The position numbers were made by a program, and so were the translations under genes. 64,000 nucleotides of DNA from Zanthoxylum bungeanum (taxonomy: Eukaryota > Streptophyta > Magnoliopsida > Sapindales > Rutaceae), in contig SKCR01034826.1 of assembly GCA_019454045.1 (NCBI GenBank), positions 1 through 64,000 of the forward strand, given 5' to 3'. The notes beneath the pieces are model-generated. The model was not told where the DNA came from. It saw only the letters and a program-made list of their open reading frames with translations, and made no database searches. Below, piece by piece: positions 1 to 11,498 of this stretch (position 1 is the stretch's first letter; every line of letters begins with the position of its first letter).

Positions 1-94
1 GGCTCATCAGTTGAGGGAGCCACTGAAGTAATGGCGGTGGACGATAGAGATGTAGACTGACCAGCCCATGGAGAATATGAATGGATGTCTACCT

Positions 95-940
95 CTAGGG
101 GAACAGAAATTGGAGGGCTTCGAGGTGGTGTTGAAGATGAAGATGAGTCGTATTGTGTAGGCTGAAAATGACTGTCGGGTGGAGAAGACTCATGATCGCA
201 CTCTGGAATGTGGGGTTCGTCGATCTCTGAAGAATCACTTGAAGAATCACATGAGTCATATGAGTAAAAATATCAACCACCTCAATCTTCGTATAAACCT
301 GTCTAACCATCTCAGAGTTAATAAAAGACCCAGCTCTCTCCAAAATCCTAAGCTCGTCCTTGCTGAAAATATCAGTCGTATCCCTAAAGAGCCATTAGGC
401 CCAATAGCCATCCATCTATGGGTTTGAGAAGGGACAACTCGCTTAAGGTAAATCCACTTAGGGTTTTCATCAAGATCTTGGATGATGGGGATCGAAGACC
501 GCAAATGATAGTAGTAAAAAAAAAGGGCTACCTGGGTGAATCTCTTCGATGAGAGGGTCACGACTCCCTAAGACTAAGTCGAATGAAATACATTGATGGG
601 TTGCCCTAACGATAAGGCTCGTAGCCTTTTCGGCCTCAGACAGATGTTGGACGATAAGGGTTGATGCAGTCTCGGTCCAAACTGGCTCGGCCGCAAGAAT
701 CGTCTCAATCATGGAACCTACACAATGAGAGAACAACATGTTAAAAAACAACGTTTAACATAGAAAGGAGAAAGTGTGTACCTTAGCTCGAGGGCGACGT
801 ATGAAAGGCTCATCATCATGGTCGGAGTTAGGAGAGGGCAGAATAGAAGATGAGGAATGCCTCTTCCTGCTCTGTCGGGTTGCAGGAGGCTTCTTCGAGG
901 TCGCCGCTCTCTTGGACCCAGATGCTTCGGCCGGGTTCAC
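95..940 (-). pseudogene. Unrecognised minus-strand coding fragment, probably multi-exon and decayed
   Basis: The minus strand from 940 downward starts with a Met codon and a Ser/Lys/Arg-rich N-terminus, then an acidic SDHDDEPF patch. The frame runs into a possible splice donor (AAG/GTACAC, about 781). A possible acceptor (TGTGTAG/GTTCC, about 718) precedes an open stretch to about 532 (residues such as ETILAAEPVWTETAS). A second candidate intron of about 55 bp (531-477) precedes a third stretch. That stretch needs a frame change to reach a continuation containing ERAGSFINSEMVRQVY (about 343-270). I could not make the exon phases agree: exon 2 in the phase set by exon 1 meets a stop at once. 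The composition resembles transposon-associated hypothetical proteins of plants, but I recognise no domain. It could be a decayed retroelement frame or an old gene fragment continuing left of the window. Confidence 0.25.
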
Positions 941-1647
941 CGAAGGAGATTTGGAAGAAGAAAAAGAGAGGGTATTGTATACAACAGCTGTCAGAAGAGG
1001 AAGTAATGAGTTGTATAATGAGATTCAACCACTCTAACAGTTACCAGACAGTTATTCACGCCACTATATAAGTCCAAACTTAAATATAGAAAAAAAAGAA
1101 GAAAAAACTCTTATGAGTAATGTAATTTTTCTTTATCTAGAATAATCAATTATGATTGTGTGTTTGTACCCCTTGAAGACATTCCTCAATAAAATCAGTC
1201 ACCCCTTTTTGTGACTTTGTTTCAAGAGATTTGAACCTTACACGCACTCTTTTGCTATTCAACAATATCAAAAAGACAAAAAGAGACGACAAAAAACAGT
1301 AGAAATAACATTTTTTAACTGTTTTTTTTTTTTTTTTCATTTTTTAATCTCCTGTTTATTTCTATTTTGTTCCCATATCACTTATCTACTCTTTAAAAAG
1401 TGCAAGGAATGTATGAGAGAAGAATTCATAAATATTCAGTATGGGTAATGTGTTTTTTTAATTACGTGTGTTATAGGGCAATTGCCAATAGGGGCATGCA
1501 TGTCACCTAACATAACAAATGTAGCAGGCAAGCTTTTTCTTTGTGAATAAATTTTGACAAATACCAATCAATGAGCATATTTTACACGGTATGTTGGCGC
1601 ATTTATTTCAGTGTACCAAGGGACCAAAGCAAAAGGCATCATAAAGA

Positions 1648-1673
1648 TGACATTATTATTATTATTATTGTTG
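1648..1673. repeat. TTA trinucleotide microsatellite
   Basis: About seven consecutive ATT/TTA units end in TTGTTG. Ordinary plant microsatellite. Confidence 0.85.
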
Positions 1674-2567
1674 TCTCCAATCCCTACAATACACTTTATA
1701 AAAGCTTAGCTAGCTATTCCATTTCCATTTTCCATCATAATGATGGGGAAGTTTCTCTTTGTTTCTTTCCAAAGGGATCCAAAGATTTTTCACAGAAACT
1801 TTGCATGATTGATGGGAGCAAGGCATGAGTTTATTGTAACTTCACGGCTTGCCTTCTTTATATTGGAGGGCAGTGTTGAATTACTCTAAATTTTTAATCG
1901 GGTTTTTAAATTTGCCTTGTGAAGGAAAAGAAAGTGAAAAAAAGAGGGAGAGCGTCAATAAAATTGTTAGACTAAAAGGGGAGTAGTAGGGCCAAAACGG
2001 CAATCATGGCTTTTGAATAATGACCTATTTCCTTTAGAACATAAATGGACCTCCTTTGGATTAGCTTACAACAACTTTGCTCTGGCTGGAATGGATGCGA
2101 ACTTAGATTAATAATAATCCATAAAGCTGCTTCAATCTGCCTTTCAATCTATGGTTTGGTACGCCAGAAAGTCAAACCCAAATGTAGCTGACTTCTTGTT
2201 CTTTAATACGTACATTGAGTTGCCAACTTTGGATAAGCATCCCTTTTTTTTTTTTTTGTTTAAATTATGTTGCATCATAATTTTCCAAAATGGGTTTAGA
2301 AAGTTTTAGATTATAAATACAAGCATGACAGAAGGTTATTAAAATCGATAACACTTGAGATCCCAATAGAGTTTCAACTTAGTGTCATTCACACATCACG
2401 TAGTCAAATGAAATAATAAGTAATTTTTATTAATTATAAAATTCATCATCAATGAGTGAGTGTCACTTAGCTGCTGAGACTCAAATGTTGAGTTCATTAA
2501 CATTATTCTTATTAAAAGATATGCAAAAATAAGATCTACGTCATCATCTCTATAAAAAATGCACAAG

Positions 2568-2600
2568 TGTGTGTACACACACATATATATATATATTGAA
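2568..2600. repeat. Mixed TG/AC/AT dinucleotide repeat
   Basis: GTGTGTGTAC, then ACACACAC, then a run of TA dinucleotides. Simple sequence repeat. Confidence 0.8.
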
Positions 2601-2640
2601 ATTTTATTATATGGTAAACGTATTGATATCAATATTGGCC

Positions 2641-3070
2641 ACAGTTCGGTTCGGTTCGGTTACAACTCTAATTTTTTGAAATCGTAGAACCGGATCGAAA
2701 CAGATAAATCGGTTCAGTTCCTTATTTTTTAGGGTAAAAAAATAAATAAATAGTTTGATTCCGATTCCGAACCGGACCAAACCGAACTGAATCAAACTAA
2801 AAGGTTCAAAAACTGGTTCGGTTACGGTTCTAGCTTTTTGGAACCTTAGAACCGGACCGAACCGGAAAAATTGATTCGGTTCCTTATTTTTTAGGGGAAA
2901 AAAAACCGGAACGAACCTTAAGGTTACGGTTCTAAATTATGTGGAACCGTAATCGAACTGAAATGGATTTCGATTCGGTTTCGATTTTAAAACCGGAATC
3001 AGATGGAATCGTAACCTTACGGTTCCATCCGGTTCGATTTCAGTTCAGAACCGGAACCATAACCGGGTCT
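2641..3070. repeat. CGGTT/AACCG-rich degenerate repeat in both orientations
   Basis: The motif GGTTCGGTT and its complement AACCGAACC recur many times as alternating blocks of about 50-80 bp (for example 2645-2660, 2768-2785, 2815-2830, 2845-2865, 3040-3065). The blocks are joined by a shared linker resembling TTCCTTATTTTTTAGGG, seen near 2718 and 2880. Because both orientations occur, the block can fold on itself. Similar low-complexity CGGTT tracts are common in plant genomes. No coding sequence is visible. Confidence 0.75.
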
Positions 3071-4063
3071 ATACTTAAAAGACTTGACCATGAACTTTCA
3101 GAATTTCTCATGCCTATTGCGCACCACTCATACTAAATTATGAAGGACCAAATATCTTTAGACAAGCATGATTTTGGAAGATACTTACTAAAGCAAAGTT
3201 TCTTGATTCTAATGTCCTGACGACAAACATATAAATAAAAAGAAAAGAAAATAAGTCTAAGAATCTCCGCTGACAGCGGCCTTGACTCACATCAACACGA
3301 GAACCCAAGAAAAAGAATCCCTAGATTAGAATTGAAAGCATAAAAGGACCCTTCTAATCTGGGCTATGCTCCCCTTCAAGGAGACATCAACAACCACAAT
3401 GAATCTTACACTTTTGGAGGTGTGATATTATTATATGAAAATGTGGAGACCTATTTTGATATACTTCATTTCATCTCAAGTCTAATTCGAAAATCCACCT
3501 TAAAATAATCACGGAGAAACTCTATTCTCAAATTAAGGAAAAAAAAAATACTCCCACAGTTACCTAGGTTGGGTCGTTTGGGACTGAAATACAGGGAGCT
3601 AAAGCTTGAAACCAATTTCAAGCCCAAAAAACTGTAAGCAGTAGGTTTTGAACTTAGTTTGGGTCAATCAATAGCCTTTTCAAACTACCGTAGTTTGATA
3701 TTCTAATATTGCTGCAAATTAGTCTCAAACTGCACGTCCAAGAGGTAGAAACTGCTCTTTTTCCTTTAAGAAACTACAGCTGAAAACGAAATCCGGAATA
3801 TAAGAACCACGCTCAACCTGAGATTACGACTAGCATAAACAATGCAGAAGAATTTTTTAGAACAGCTATCATGGATTTCGATCACAGTAAGAATCACCAA
3901 CCATACCAGAAAAAATATGGGAAAAAAATACTCTGTAATGATTCTATTAGCAAAAATGAGGGAAAACAGAAGAAAAATGAGAAGTCATGGTAAGAACTAA
4001 GAACTGATTTCAAAGAAATAGAATAATCACATGCACGATGGTTTTCAATACTAAGTTGAACCA
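3071..4063. other. Intergenic stretch, no gene seen
   Basis: AT-rich, with no recognisable exon, RNA gene or terminal repeat. A short GC-richer part near 3265-3380 has no sustained frame. Confidence 0.45.
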
Positions 4064-4155
4064 AATGCGGTGTAAATAACATGACTCTGAATATATGACA
4101 TGTTCAGTTAAATTAATTCATATATTCAGAGTCATGTTATCATTTACACCGCATT
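4064..4155. repeat. Long near-perfect inverted repeat (foldback)
   Basis: The left arm 4064-4098 (starts AATGCGGTGTAAATAAC, ends TGAATATATGA) is complementary to the right arm 4118-4155 (starts TCATATATTCAGAGTCATG, ends TTTACACCGCATT). The only interruption is a 3-base insertion in the right arm. The loop is about 19 bp. The stem, about 35 bp, is longer than chance would give. It could be a small MITE/snap-back element or a hairpin precursor of small RNAs. Clear target duplications were not identified. Confidence 0.7.
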
Positions 4156-6350
4156 TTATTAAAAAATTTTGACGTTCGGATTGAGGCACCCGCACTAGCC
4201 GCCTCAAGGCGGGCGTTATCGGTATTTTTAAACATTGATCAGAATGGATATAAAACTCTCTGAAACATACCAAGCAAAATTTCCCAGCTATAAATAATAG
4301 GAATTAAGGCAATGGTCATATAAAATAGGCTATATGCTGCAATACCATTTGAAAATGGCTTCTTTTAATGTGCTATGGTCTACTAATACTTGATAAAGTA
4401 TCTTAGACTTGATTGCAAGTGTTCTAGTTTCATCACCCTATCTATATAACAATACTACTAGGAACTGCCTGAATGAATATGTATGGGATAAAACACCTGC
4501 CAACACCATAAAGATGGTTAACGAAGAAACATTAATCGAAAGGAACAACTTATCAAATACAAGATAATATTTCATGAAATATGCACTAATATTGCGGGAT
4601 ACTAACAAAACAAAAGAGAGAGGTAGAATAAGAGAAACATCTGTAGATTTCATCAGCAGATGATGCCACAATGCTATCTATTCTTGGACTGTGATCACAT
4701 CTACCACGCAAACTAATTTTGTTAATCAAAGGCTGCTAGTACTTCTTGCAGCATACTGGAAACAGATTGTATAAGCAGTGTCGCAGACTAAAGAGGATAA
4801 CTTTGATGACTGACCAAACAGTCAAGTCAACTAGACGACCTAGAAAGATAACATAACCAATGTTCTAGTTGGGTCCTGTAAAGTCCCATTATCACAAGCG
4901 AAGAAAGAATGAATCAATTCAAACCATATATATTCGATAAATTTTTCAGGAGTGCTCTACACAAAATTGGATTTCAATCAAAAGAAAGATAAAAACTGGA
5001 CATCTTCTGCCAATGCCATAAGTAATTATCCTAACCATTTGCTTAACCTCATCATCAAGCATACCGCCAGTAATCAACAAAAAGATTTTGCACTTAGAGA
5101 TCATACCCATTCCTAGGCCAGTTAGCTTCTTTATCAGAGCATCCCAGCAAGCAATGAGGGAGAAAGTCCTTGACTATTTCCTCTCAAAGCTGTAGACAAA
5201 TAAACTTTTTCAACAATAGAAAACATAACAACATTCTATAAGTTTCTTGTACAGTTATCATTGTTACTTGCATCCTTTTCAATATACTTTCTTAAACTGT
5301 GTATATCATGCAAAAAACAGAATAGTCAAGGTAAAGAACTATCTAAAGCTATAGATGTTTCTTTGATAAAAATATGTAGCTAATATCCTACTTCTTACAG
5401 AACACATGTCCAACACAGGTTGTAAAATAGTACAAGGAGTCTCGTAAAGTTAAACATTCTTTTTTGAAAAAAAAAAAAAAAGGCCCATGGAGTCAAATTG
5501 ATTGCCCTGTCACCAAGAGGGATTCAACTGGGGTTGCTTCAAGCCTGGCAAGTGAATCATCAAGATTTTCAAGATTACGTGTATACAAACTTTTTACTCA
5601 TAAGTTAGGATAGGGATATATGTGCAGCATAGTAGTAAAGAGCTCATATAATGGAAAAGAAAAATTAAGTTTCATGGTTGACTCAGGGTTACTGGGTTAA
5701 TGCATAAAACAGTCAGGTTAGAATACAGCCAAAAACAACAAATGCATTATGTAAATTGAGACCACCAGTGAAATTACACACCTCCATGATGACAAAGAGA
5801 TCAGCCTTGAAAGCAACGGAAGCAAGTTTTTATCCGAAAACTTCAAAACATTAGGTTCTTAACATACTAACTTGGGCCAAATCCCTAACTAACATCATAA
5901 AATCAGAGGCTCTTGCAGCTAGTCAGTCTATCAAACAACATTCAATAAACTAAAACCTCAATAAAGCACAAGTAACTAAGGACTCAAAATGCATGAAATA
6001 CAAAAGTTCACCGTCTTTAACAATTACGATTCCAAAAAAGCCCCCATTCTTGATAATGAGATGCAGCATTTGGCAAATTCCACATTATATCCAGTGAACT
6101 GTAGTTGAATTTTATTACATTCCAATAACAGAGATACTAGCAGTTTAACTGTTTCTAGATCAGAATAGCTGGAACATTTTCCCCATACTCTATTCTACTA
6201 AAAGATTGTGACATTGATTACCACTGAGCTCACAACAATTTTCACTAGAGCCTCTCTTAATGTACCGCGCTAATTACCTACACTTTTAAATTAAACAAGC
6301 ATGTAAGAACCAAGAAAATAAAATCAAAACAGAAATGAGAACGATCCATT
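4156..6350. other. Intergenic region downstream of the SLOW GREEN 1-like gene
   Basis: No gene was supported. One minus-strand frame at about 5190-4945 is open for roughly 75 codons but has no family motif I know and no good start. An A-run lies at 5466-5480. The 3' end of the gene at 6351-7412 and its polyadenylation region should lie within the right few hundred bases. Confidence 0.45.
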
Positions 6351-7412
6351 TCACTCAGCTCTTTGTCCCCATGCTCTCGCGCTCAACCTTTTCACCGAAA
6401 ATCTTTGTTGCAACCATGTTATCCACAAAGTACTCTCTATAAGGGTGATTCCTCGGAACAAGTCTTCGAAATTCTCAAACTGTTTCTCAGCCTCATCTTT
6501 CTTCCTCAACAAAGTATATATGATCCCCTGACACAAATATGGCCTAAAATCCCTAGGCTCCTCTTTCACAAGCTCCTCATAAACCTTCAAAGCCTCGGAA
6601 TGCCTACTCTCCATCACTCTAATTTGTGCAAGCAATAACTTAAAGTCCCTTAAATCAGTTTTCTTCTTCTCCTTCTTACATTTCTCCATTGCCTTCTCAA
6701 TTCTCTTCTCCAAATCATTTAACTTATGGTCAGACCCATCATACACCATCACGAGTCCATGATAAGCCTCAACTCGAAGAGGGTCCTTCTGTAATATTTC
6801 TTCAAACCCTTTTATAGCTGCATCAGAATCTCCGGCATAGCTCTGAACTTGAGCTTTCAACAGCTGCCATTCGAATTCGTTCGGCTCAAGCTCAATTAAA
6901 CGGTCAATAACTTCGACTGCCTCTACGAGCTTGCGTGATTTGATTTTGACTTCCATCAGGGACTTTAGAGCTTCGATATCGTTAGGGTTTTCGGCCAGGT
7001 GCTGTTCAATTTGCTTCTCTTTCTCTTCATACGAAACATCTTCCGCAGTTGGTGTTGAATCTTTCGTTGATGTTGTCGATTCATCGGTTGATTCCACAGT
7101 GGGTGCAGCGACTGGGGCGGCGATTGCGGGTTTGATATTGTGGGGGAGGCGCATGAAGAATAATGCGGCCGCAGCAACGGTGACAGAAGTAATTTTGATG
7201 AGAGTCGAAGAGAGAGGGGTTAGGGTTTGGAGGAGGGAAGGCTTAGGGTTTGAGGCTGTGGCTTTGATGGAGGAGAATTTGAACGGTCGTGATGATGAGG
7301 GACGAGTTCGAAGGGAAATGAAGGAAACGGAATTGGGAAAAGATGGACGGTGGTGATTGAAGGAGAGGGATAGAGGTTGGTGACCGCTGTGTACTTTAGC
7401 AAGAGACTCCAT
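6351..7412 (-). CDS. SG1: SLOW GREEN 1-like chloroplast TPR protein, 3' end frameshifted
   Basis: Single long minus-strand frame (353 codons as read). It has a Ser/Arg-rich chloroplast transit peptide (residues ~1-52), a hydrophobic segment (~70-90, ITSVTVAAAALFFM) and an acidic Thr/Ser linker. Tetratricopeptide-like helical repeats follow at about 146-178, 180-213, 255-287 and 288-315 (for example AVEVIDRLIELEPN, AIKGFEEILQKDP, ALKVYEELVKEEPRD). This order matches SLOW GREEN 1, needed for chloroplast development and greening. The frame is broken near 6471-6474: after residue ~313 the open frame gives an unrelated tail. The frame reached by adding one base at the GAGAATTT site instead reads a family-like end including HPYREYFVDNMVATKIF and stops at 6355-6357. 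This is either a real 1-bp deletion or an assembly error at an AAATTT-like run. The ATG at 7412 follows from the transit peptide. No intron is needed. Confidence 0.88.
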   Translation of the reverse strand: MESLAKVHSGHQPLSLSFNHHRPSFPNSVSFISLRTRPSSSRPFKFSSIKATASNPKPSLLQTLTPLSSTLIKITSVTVAAAALFFMRLPHNIKPAIAAPVAAPTVESTDESTTSTKDSTPTAEDVSYEEKEKQIEQHLAENPNDIEALKSLMEVKIKSRKLVEAVEVIDRLIELEPNEFEWQLLKAQVQSYAGDSDAAIKGFEEILQKDPLRVEAYHGLVMVYDGSDHKLNDLEKRIEKAMEKCKKEKKKTDLRDFKLLLAQIRVMESRHSEALKVYEELVKEEPRDFRPYLCQGIIYTLLRKKDEAEKQFENFEDLFRGITLIESTLWITWLQQRFSVKRLSARAWGQRAE

Positions 7413-7659
7413 TGCTCAATGTCTAAAACCCTGATGATGAAAATTATGATGATAGAGGGGGTGGGGGGAAGCTCAAAACCCTAGAGAATATGCGTGTTCT
7501 TTTTTATGCGCTGGTATAGCACTTTCAGACGATGTCGTTTACAAGTGTGAGGCAAAAGCGGGCTGGCCTGATCTTACGTAGACTTGTGTTTTGGGCTTGA
7601 TGGGTCCTCTTCCTTCTGATATCATTGTGCTTATCATTAGGTGTCTGGTGCAACGGGGC
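7413..7659. promoter_or_regulatory. Upstream region of the SLOW GREEN 1-like gene with a telo-box
   Basis: Directly upstream (to the right) of the minus-strand gene. AAAACCCTAG, a telo-box-like motif, lies at about 7475-7484, and another AAAACCCTG lies at 7425-7433. Such motifs are common in promoters and 5' UTRs of plant housekeeping and plastid-related genes. No clear TATA box is seen. A 3' LTR begins at 7660, so the retained promoter is at most about 250 bp before foreign DNA. Confidence 0.4.
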
Positions 7660-8287
7660 TGATTTTCACCCGAGGTCTACAATGGAGAATTTATAGGAAG
7701 AAGATACTAGCGATTTTGCAAGATAAATGTCGAATGAGCGGGGAGTTCCTACCCATTGGTATAGTGGGTGCCGTATGCACTTCGAAGCTCAAGTTAGTAG
7801 TGAAGACGAGCGAAAAGTAATAGAAGAGTAAGGTTCAGGATTATCTTGTCATCTGTTGACTGCCGTGAGGGAGGTGAGCCGGTGTTTAGACGGTGATCTC
7901 TTTGAGAGCTCAAGTATGAGAGCTAATAAAAACCTCTCCCCCGTAATTCTGAATTGTGGCTCCTTTTATAGGATATCAATATATGAGTTTGATTAATACA
8001 GTAAATGTTTAACCCTTTAGTGTCCAAAACGGCTAATCACGTGGGGTTATTAATTATAAGAAACATGTTTCTTTAGTTTAGTAGCTGATAAGTCTAAAGG
8101 TTGTTTGGTAAGCCTCTCCTTTGTGCGTGGGCCTTGGCCCAAAGATTTGTTGTTTGTAAGAGTTGGGCTTTAGATAAGAATAGTTTAAGTCTCATGGGCC
8201 GTATAATGTTAGGTATTTGGGTTTGGAATAATATTGGGCCCGAGGTGAAAATATAATTTTACCCTTGGCCTAAATTTGACCCGTACA
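7660..8287 (-). repeat. 3' LTR of the gag-only element
   Basis: About 628 bp, matching 11530-12150 along its whole length with scattered substitutions and small indels (roughly nine in ten bases by eye). It ends CCGTACA on the plus strand, i.e. TGTACGG at the minus-strand 5' end. Confidence 0.85.
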
Positions 8288-8299
8288 GTTTGTCTCATA

Positions 8300-10080
8300 C
8301 TCTATAAGTTAAGGAGTTTTCCTCAGTCGACCCGACTTGTGTGTTGATGTAGGTTGGACATGAGATGATCCTTGGTTGACCCGACCTGCGTGTTGATGTA
8401 GTTTGCACCTGTGATGATCCTCGATCGACCTGACTTGAATGTTGATATAGCTTGGACCTGTCAAATGGTCATATTTAAAGAAAATAAATAATTATTATGG
8501 ATGATCCTCAGTCGACCAGATGAAGGCTATGACAATCTCCAATCGACCAAACCAGCTAAGGGTCGAGGGAGTCTTCAACCTCGTCCGGACAAGATGAAGG
8601 TCCGGGTCTTGAACTCGACTCGTCATGAGCTATTGAAGGATGTTCCCGTCGACTGGACCAGCTGAATACCAGGATAATCTCTAGTCGACCAAACCAGCTA
8701 AGGGTCGGGGGAGTCTTCAATGTCGTCTGGACCAGATGAAGGTCCAGGTATTGAACTCGACTCGACATTAGTCATTAGGAATGTTCTCAGTCGACTGGAC
8801 CAGATGAAGGCCATAATAATCTCTAGTCGACCAAACCGATAAGGATCGGGGGAGTCTTCAATGTCGTCTGGACCAGATGAAGGTCCAGGTCTTGATGAAT
8901 GTCATATGACATTGTCTGTGAGCTTGAAACCACGAATCATGGATATCAACAAGGAAAAAATACTTTTACCTGTCATTTGAAGGCTATGTCATCTGGAGAT
9001 TGGGACGTCTGAACTTTTTGATAGAATCTGAAAATTAACCAATGATGTCGTGTCGACTGGAACTTGTTTGGCTTTGACGTTGCCTGTATGAAATTACGAA
9101 TATGATTACAAGGTAGTGACGTTTATTCCTGTCGGTTGAAGACCATGTCGGCTGAGTTAGAGGGTGGTCCTCTGATGTCCTCTGAAACAGTGGTCTGACC
9201 ATGTCGTTTGGGCTATATGCCATCTTTGAGAGTCTTCACTCCACTAGACCTGACGTTAGACCTGATGGAGGTCGAGTGACTTCGGTCGATTGGACCTGAT
9301 GGAGGTCGTCATGGTTCTTCAATCTACCCGACCTGATGAAGGTTGGGTGACTTGATCGACTGGACCTGATGGAGGTCCAAGAGACTTTGGTCGACTGGAC
9401 CTGATGAATGCCTTATGGGTTCTTCACTCTACCTGACCTGATGGAGATCATCAGGATTCTTCACTCAACCAGATCTGATAAAGGTCGGGAGGCTTCGGTC
9501 GACTGGAAGTGATGGAGGTCCATGAGACTTCGGTCGACAGGACCTGATGGAGGTCCTCAGGGTTCTTCACATTACCTGACCCGATGAAGGTTAGGAGGCT
9601 TCGGTCAACTGGACCCGATGAAGGTCAAAAGACTTCGGTCGACTGGACCTGATGGAGGTCCTCGAGATTTTTCACTATACCTGACCCGATAAATGTCAGG
9701 AGGCTTCGATCGCCTTGACCCGATGGAGGTCCAAGAGACTTCCTACGTAGGCTGAAGTTGATGGCAATCCATACATGTCATATGGAGAATATTATTATCC
9801 TCTCATGTCGCATGAAAGAGATGACAACTCTTCCATGTAGTCTGGAGTAGATAACAGTGAATGCATGTCGTATGGAGTTGATGACAATTCATCCATGTCG
9901 TATGGAGAAGATGAATATCATGTCATATCGTCTGGAAGAGATGACAACCGTTCCATGTAGTCTGGAGTAGATGAGAGTCCATATATGTCGTATGAAGTAG
10001 ATAAAAATTCATTCATGTCATCTTGAGTAGTAACAATTCTTCCCTGTCGTCTGGAGATGATGACAATCATAGAGAATGCT
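8300..10080. repeat. Degenerate tandem-repeat block inside the gag-only element
   Basis: Four successive repeat styles share a core like TCGACTGGACCTGATGGAGG. At 8310-8470 a unit of about 60 bp is built on CCTCGATCGACCTGACTTG. At 8500-8920 a unit of about 150 bp contains ACCAGATGAAGGTCCAGG. At 9235-9750 units of about 55-60 bp carry TTCGGTCGACTGGACCTGAT. At 9755-10080 shorter units carry CATGTCGTATGGAG and GATGACAATTC. The palindrome-like GGACCTGATGGAGGTCC recurs. No frame is maintained. It lies between gag and the 3' LTR. Confidence 0.8.
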
Positions 10081-10446
10081 TATTGATCGATAGAGTATGT
10101 TGGAGGTTTACGAGGGTATTCCTATGTTGATTGGGAGAAGTATTTCAATTAGACCAGATGATGATCCATATGTAAAAATAATATTGTCTTAATATTAATA
10201 GTCTTTTTTATTTGATATATAAAAAATTCTCGTTTCTAAGTGTCGCTTGGTCTTGATGTCAAATGATATAAATTTACAGAAGAACGCTGCCGTATAATAT
10301 AGGCTGAAGGCCTGCGTTTATAATCCTTGTTTTTAAAGTGATGATTCCCAGCTTGTGGAGCCCGACTGTCTGTTGGTTGATGGTTCCTTGCATCCGAACT
10401 CTTTCATCGTTTGGAAGGGTTTGAAATTTTCTCTACATAGCAGTTA

Positions 10447-11438
10447 CTAGGAACTTCTGTTTCTTGCCCCTATTGTCCTCTTCCCATCTGACCTCGATTT
10501 GGGCTCGGCCCATGACCTGATCCATAATGTAGCATCAATTTTTTTTAGCTTCTTATAAAGTTCGTTATCTTCTAGTAACCTATTCCTGAAAGCTTCAATG
10601 GCAGTCGGGTGGTGGAGATCTAGAATAGATATTCTCTCTTTGTTGAAATGGTGACGTAGCCTCGTAGAGATTCTCCTTTCCGCTGCTGAATTGTGTTGAG
10701 GTCGACTGTAGTTTTCTCAAGTTTACAAGAGCTGGTAAAGTACTCCACAAACTTATCAGCTAGTTTTTGATACGACCCAATAGTTCTGTAAGGTAGATTA
10801 ATGAACCAAGTGAGGGTTGTGCCTGCCAATGTTTCTCTGAATCCTCTACACATTCCAGCTTCCCATTGATGAGGAGCCAGATCAGTCGACATCATCTTGT
10901 ACTTGTAATGGACTATATGGTCTTCTGGGTCTGTGGATCCATCATACAGCTTCATATTTGGTGGGCTAAACTTTCGTAGTAGTTCGATGGAAGTGATGGA
11001 TCCCAAAAAAGGAGTATCTGAGATCGTGCTGGCTCGACTTTTTCTTACTGGTAGTCTGACATCAGGTAGGCTGGAGAGAATTGTATCTTTGAACTCCTGT
11101 AATTCCTTACGCATAGTGGAGGAAACTTGTCGTGTTTGGTCAGTTGATGAGATATGTTGACTTCTTTCTTGATTTGGTGGATGGTTGTCTGATGGCGGAT
11201 TATCGCTTACTACATTATTAAATGCCTCCAGTAGGTTGGACCAAATGGTAAGACTGTTGGGGTGATCTGGAGCTTCGCGTCGTGGGGAGGTAGAGGAAAT
11301 TTGCTCCAACTGCTTCTGGAGGTTCGTATTGGAGCTTCGTATGGCTGAGTTTTCCTCATCTAAAACTCGTAACCGTTCTTGGAGAATGGACAATTGAGCG
11401 GCCACTGGGTTTGGTGTCTGCTTGCTATTTGAAGCCAT
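10447..11438 (-). pseudogene. gag: Retrotransposon Gag, one frameshift
   Basis: The open minus-strand frame 11438-10620 (272 codons) starts with a Met, a coiled-coil-like N-terminus (QLSILQERLRVLDEENSAI) and a long polar linker. The plant retrotransposon Gag domain follows, with hallmarks FSPPNMKLYDGSTDPEDHI, WFINLPYRTIGSYQKLADKF and QRKGESLRGYV at residues ~165-262. The Gag signal continues in another frame past about 10655 (NKERISILDLHHPTAIEAF, then LLEDNELYKKLKK) to a stop at 10447-10449. So one small indel near 10655 splits a protein of about 330 residues. Gag would form the particle that packages element RNA. No zinc knuckle or protease follows. The 5' LTR lies 91 bp upstream. Confidence 0.8.
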
Positions 11439-11498
11439 GAGTAGCTATATTTGTAAGGACCGTAGATAGAGAGATCTTCGCTTGCTATAAATCGCTAA

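Larger units (their letters stand above)
941..2640. other. AT-rich intergenic stretch, no gene seen
   Basis: No convincing exon or RNA gene was found on either strand. It holds homopolymer runs (T-run near 1321-1338 and near 2247-2259), a TTA microsatellite and a short dinucleotide block, listed separately. Short open frames here are AT-rich and lack recognisable motifs. Confidence 0.5.

Noticed and set aside
4945..5190. Minus-strand ~75-codon open stretch
   Set aside because: No start in context, no homologous motif recognised and no splice support. Kept only as a remark on the intergenic region.
6931..7356. 141-codon plus-strand frame opposite the SLOW GREEN 1-like gene
   Set aside because: Shadow of the minus-strand coding sequence. 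No independent motif, and composition mirrors the transit-peptide region.
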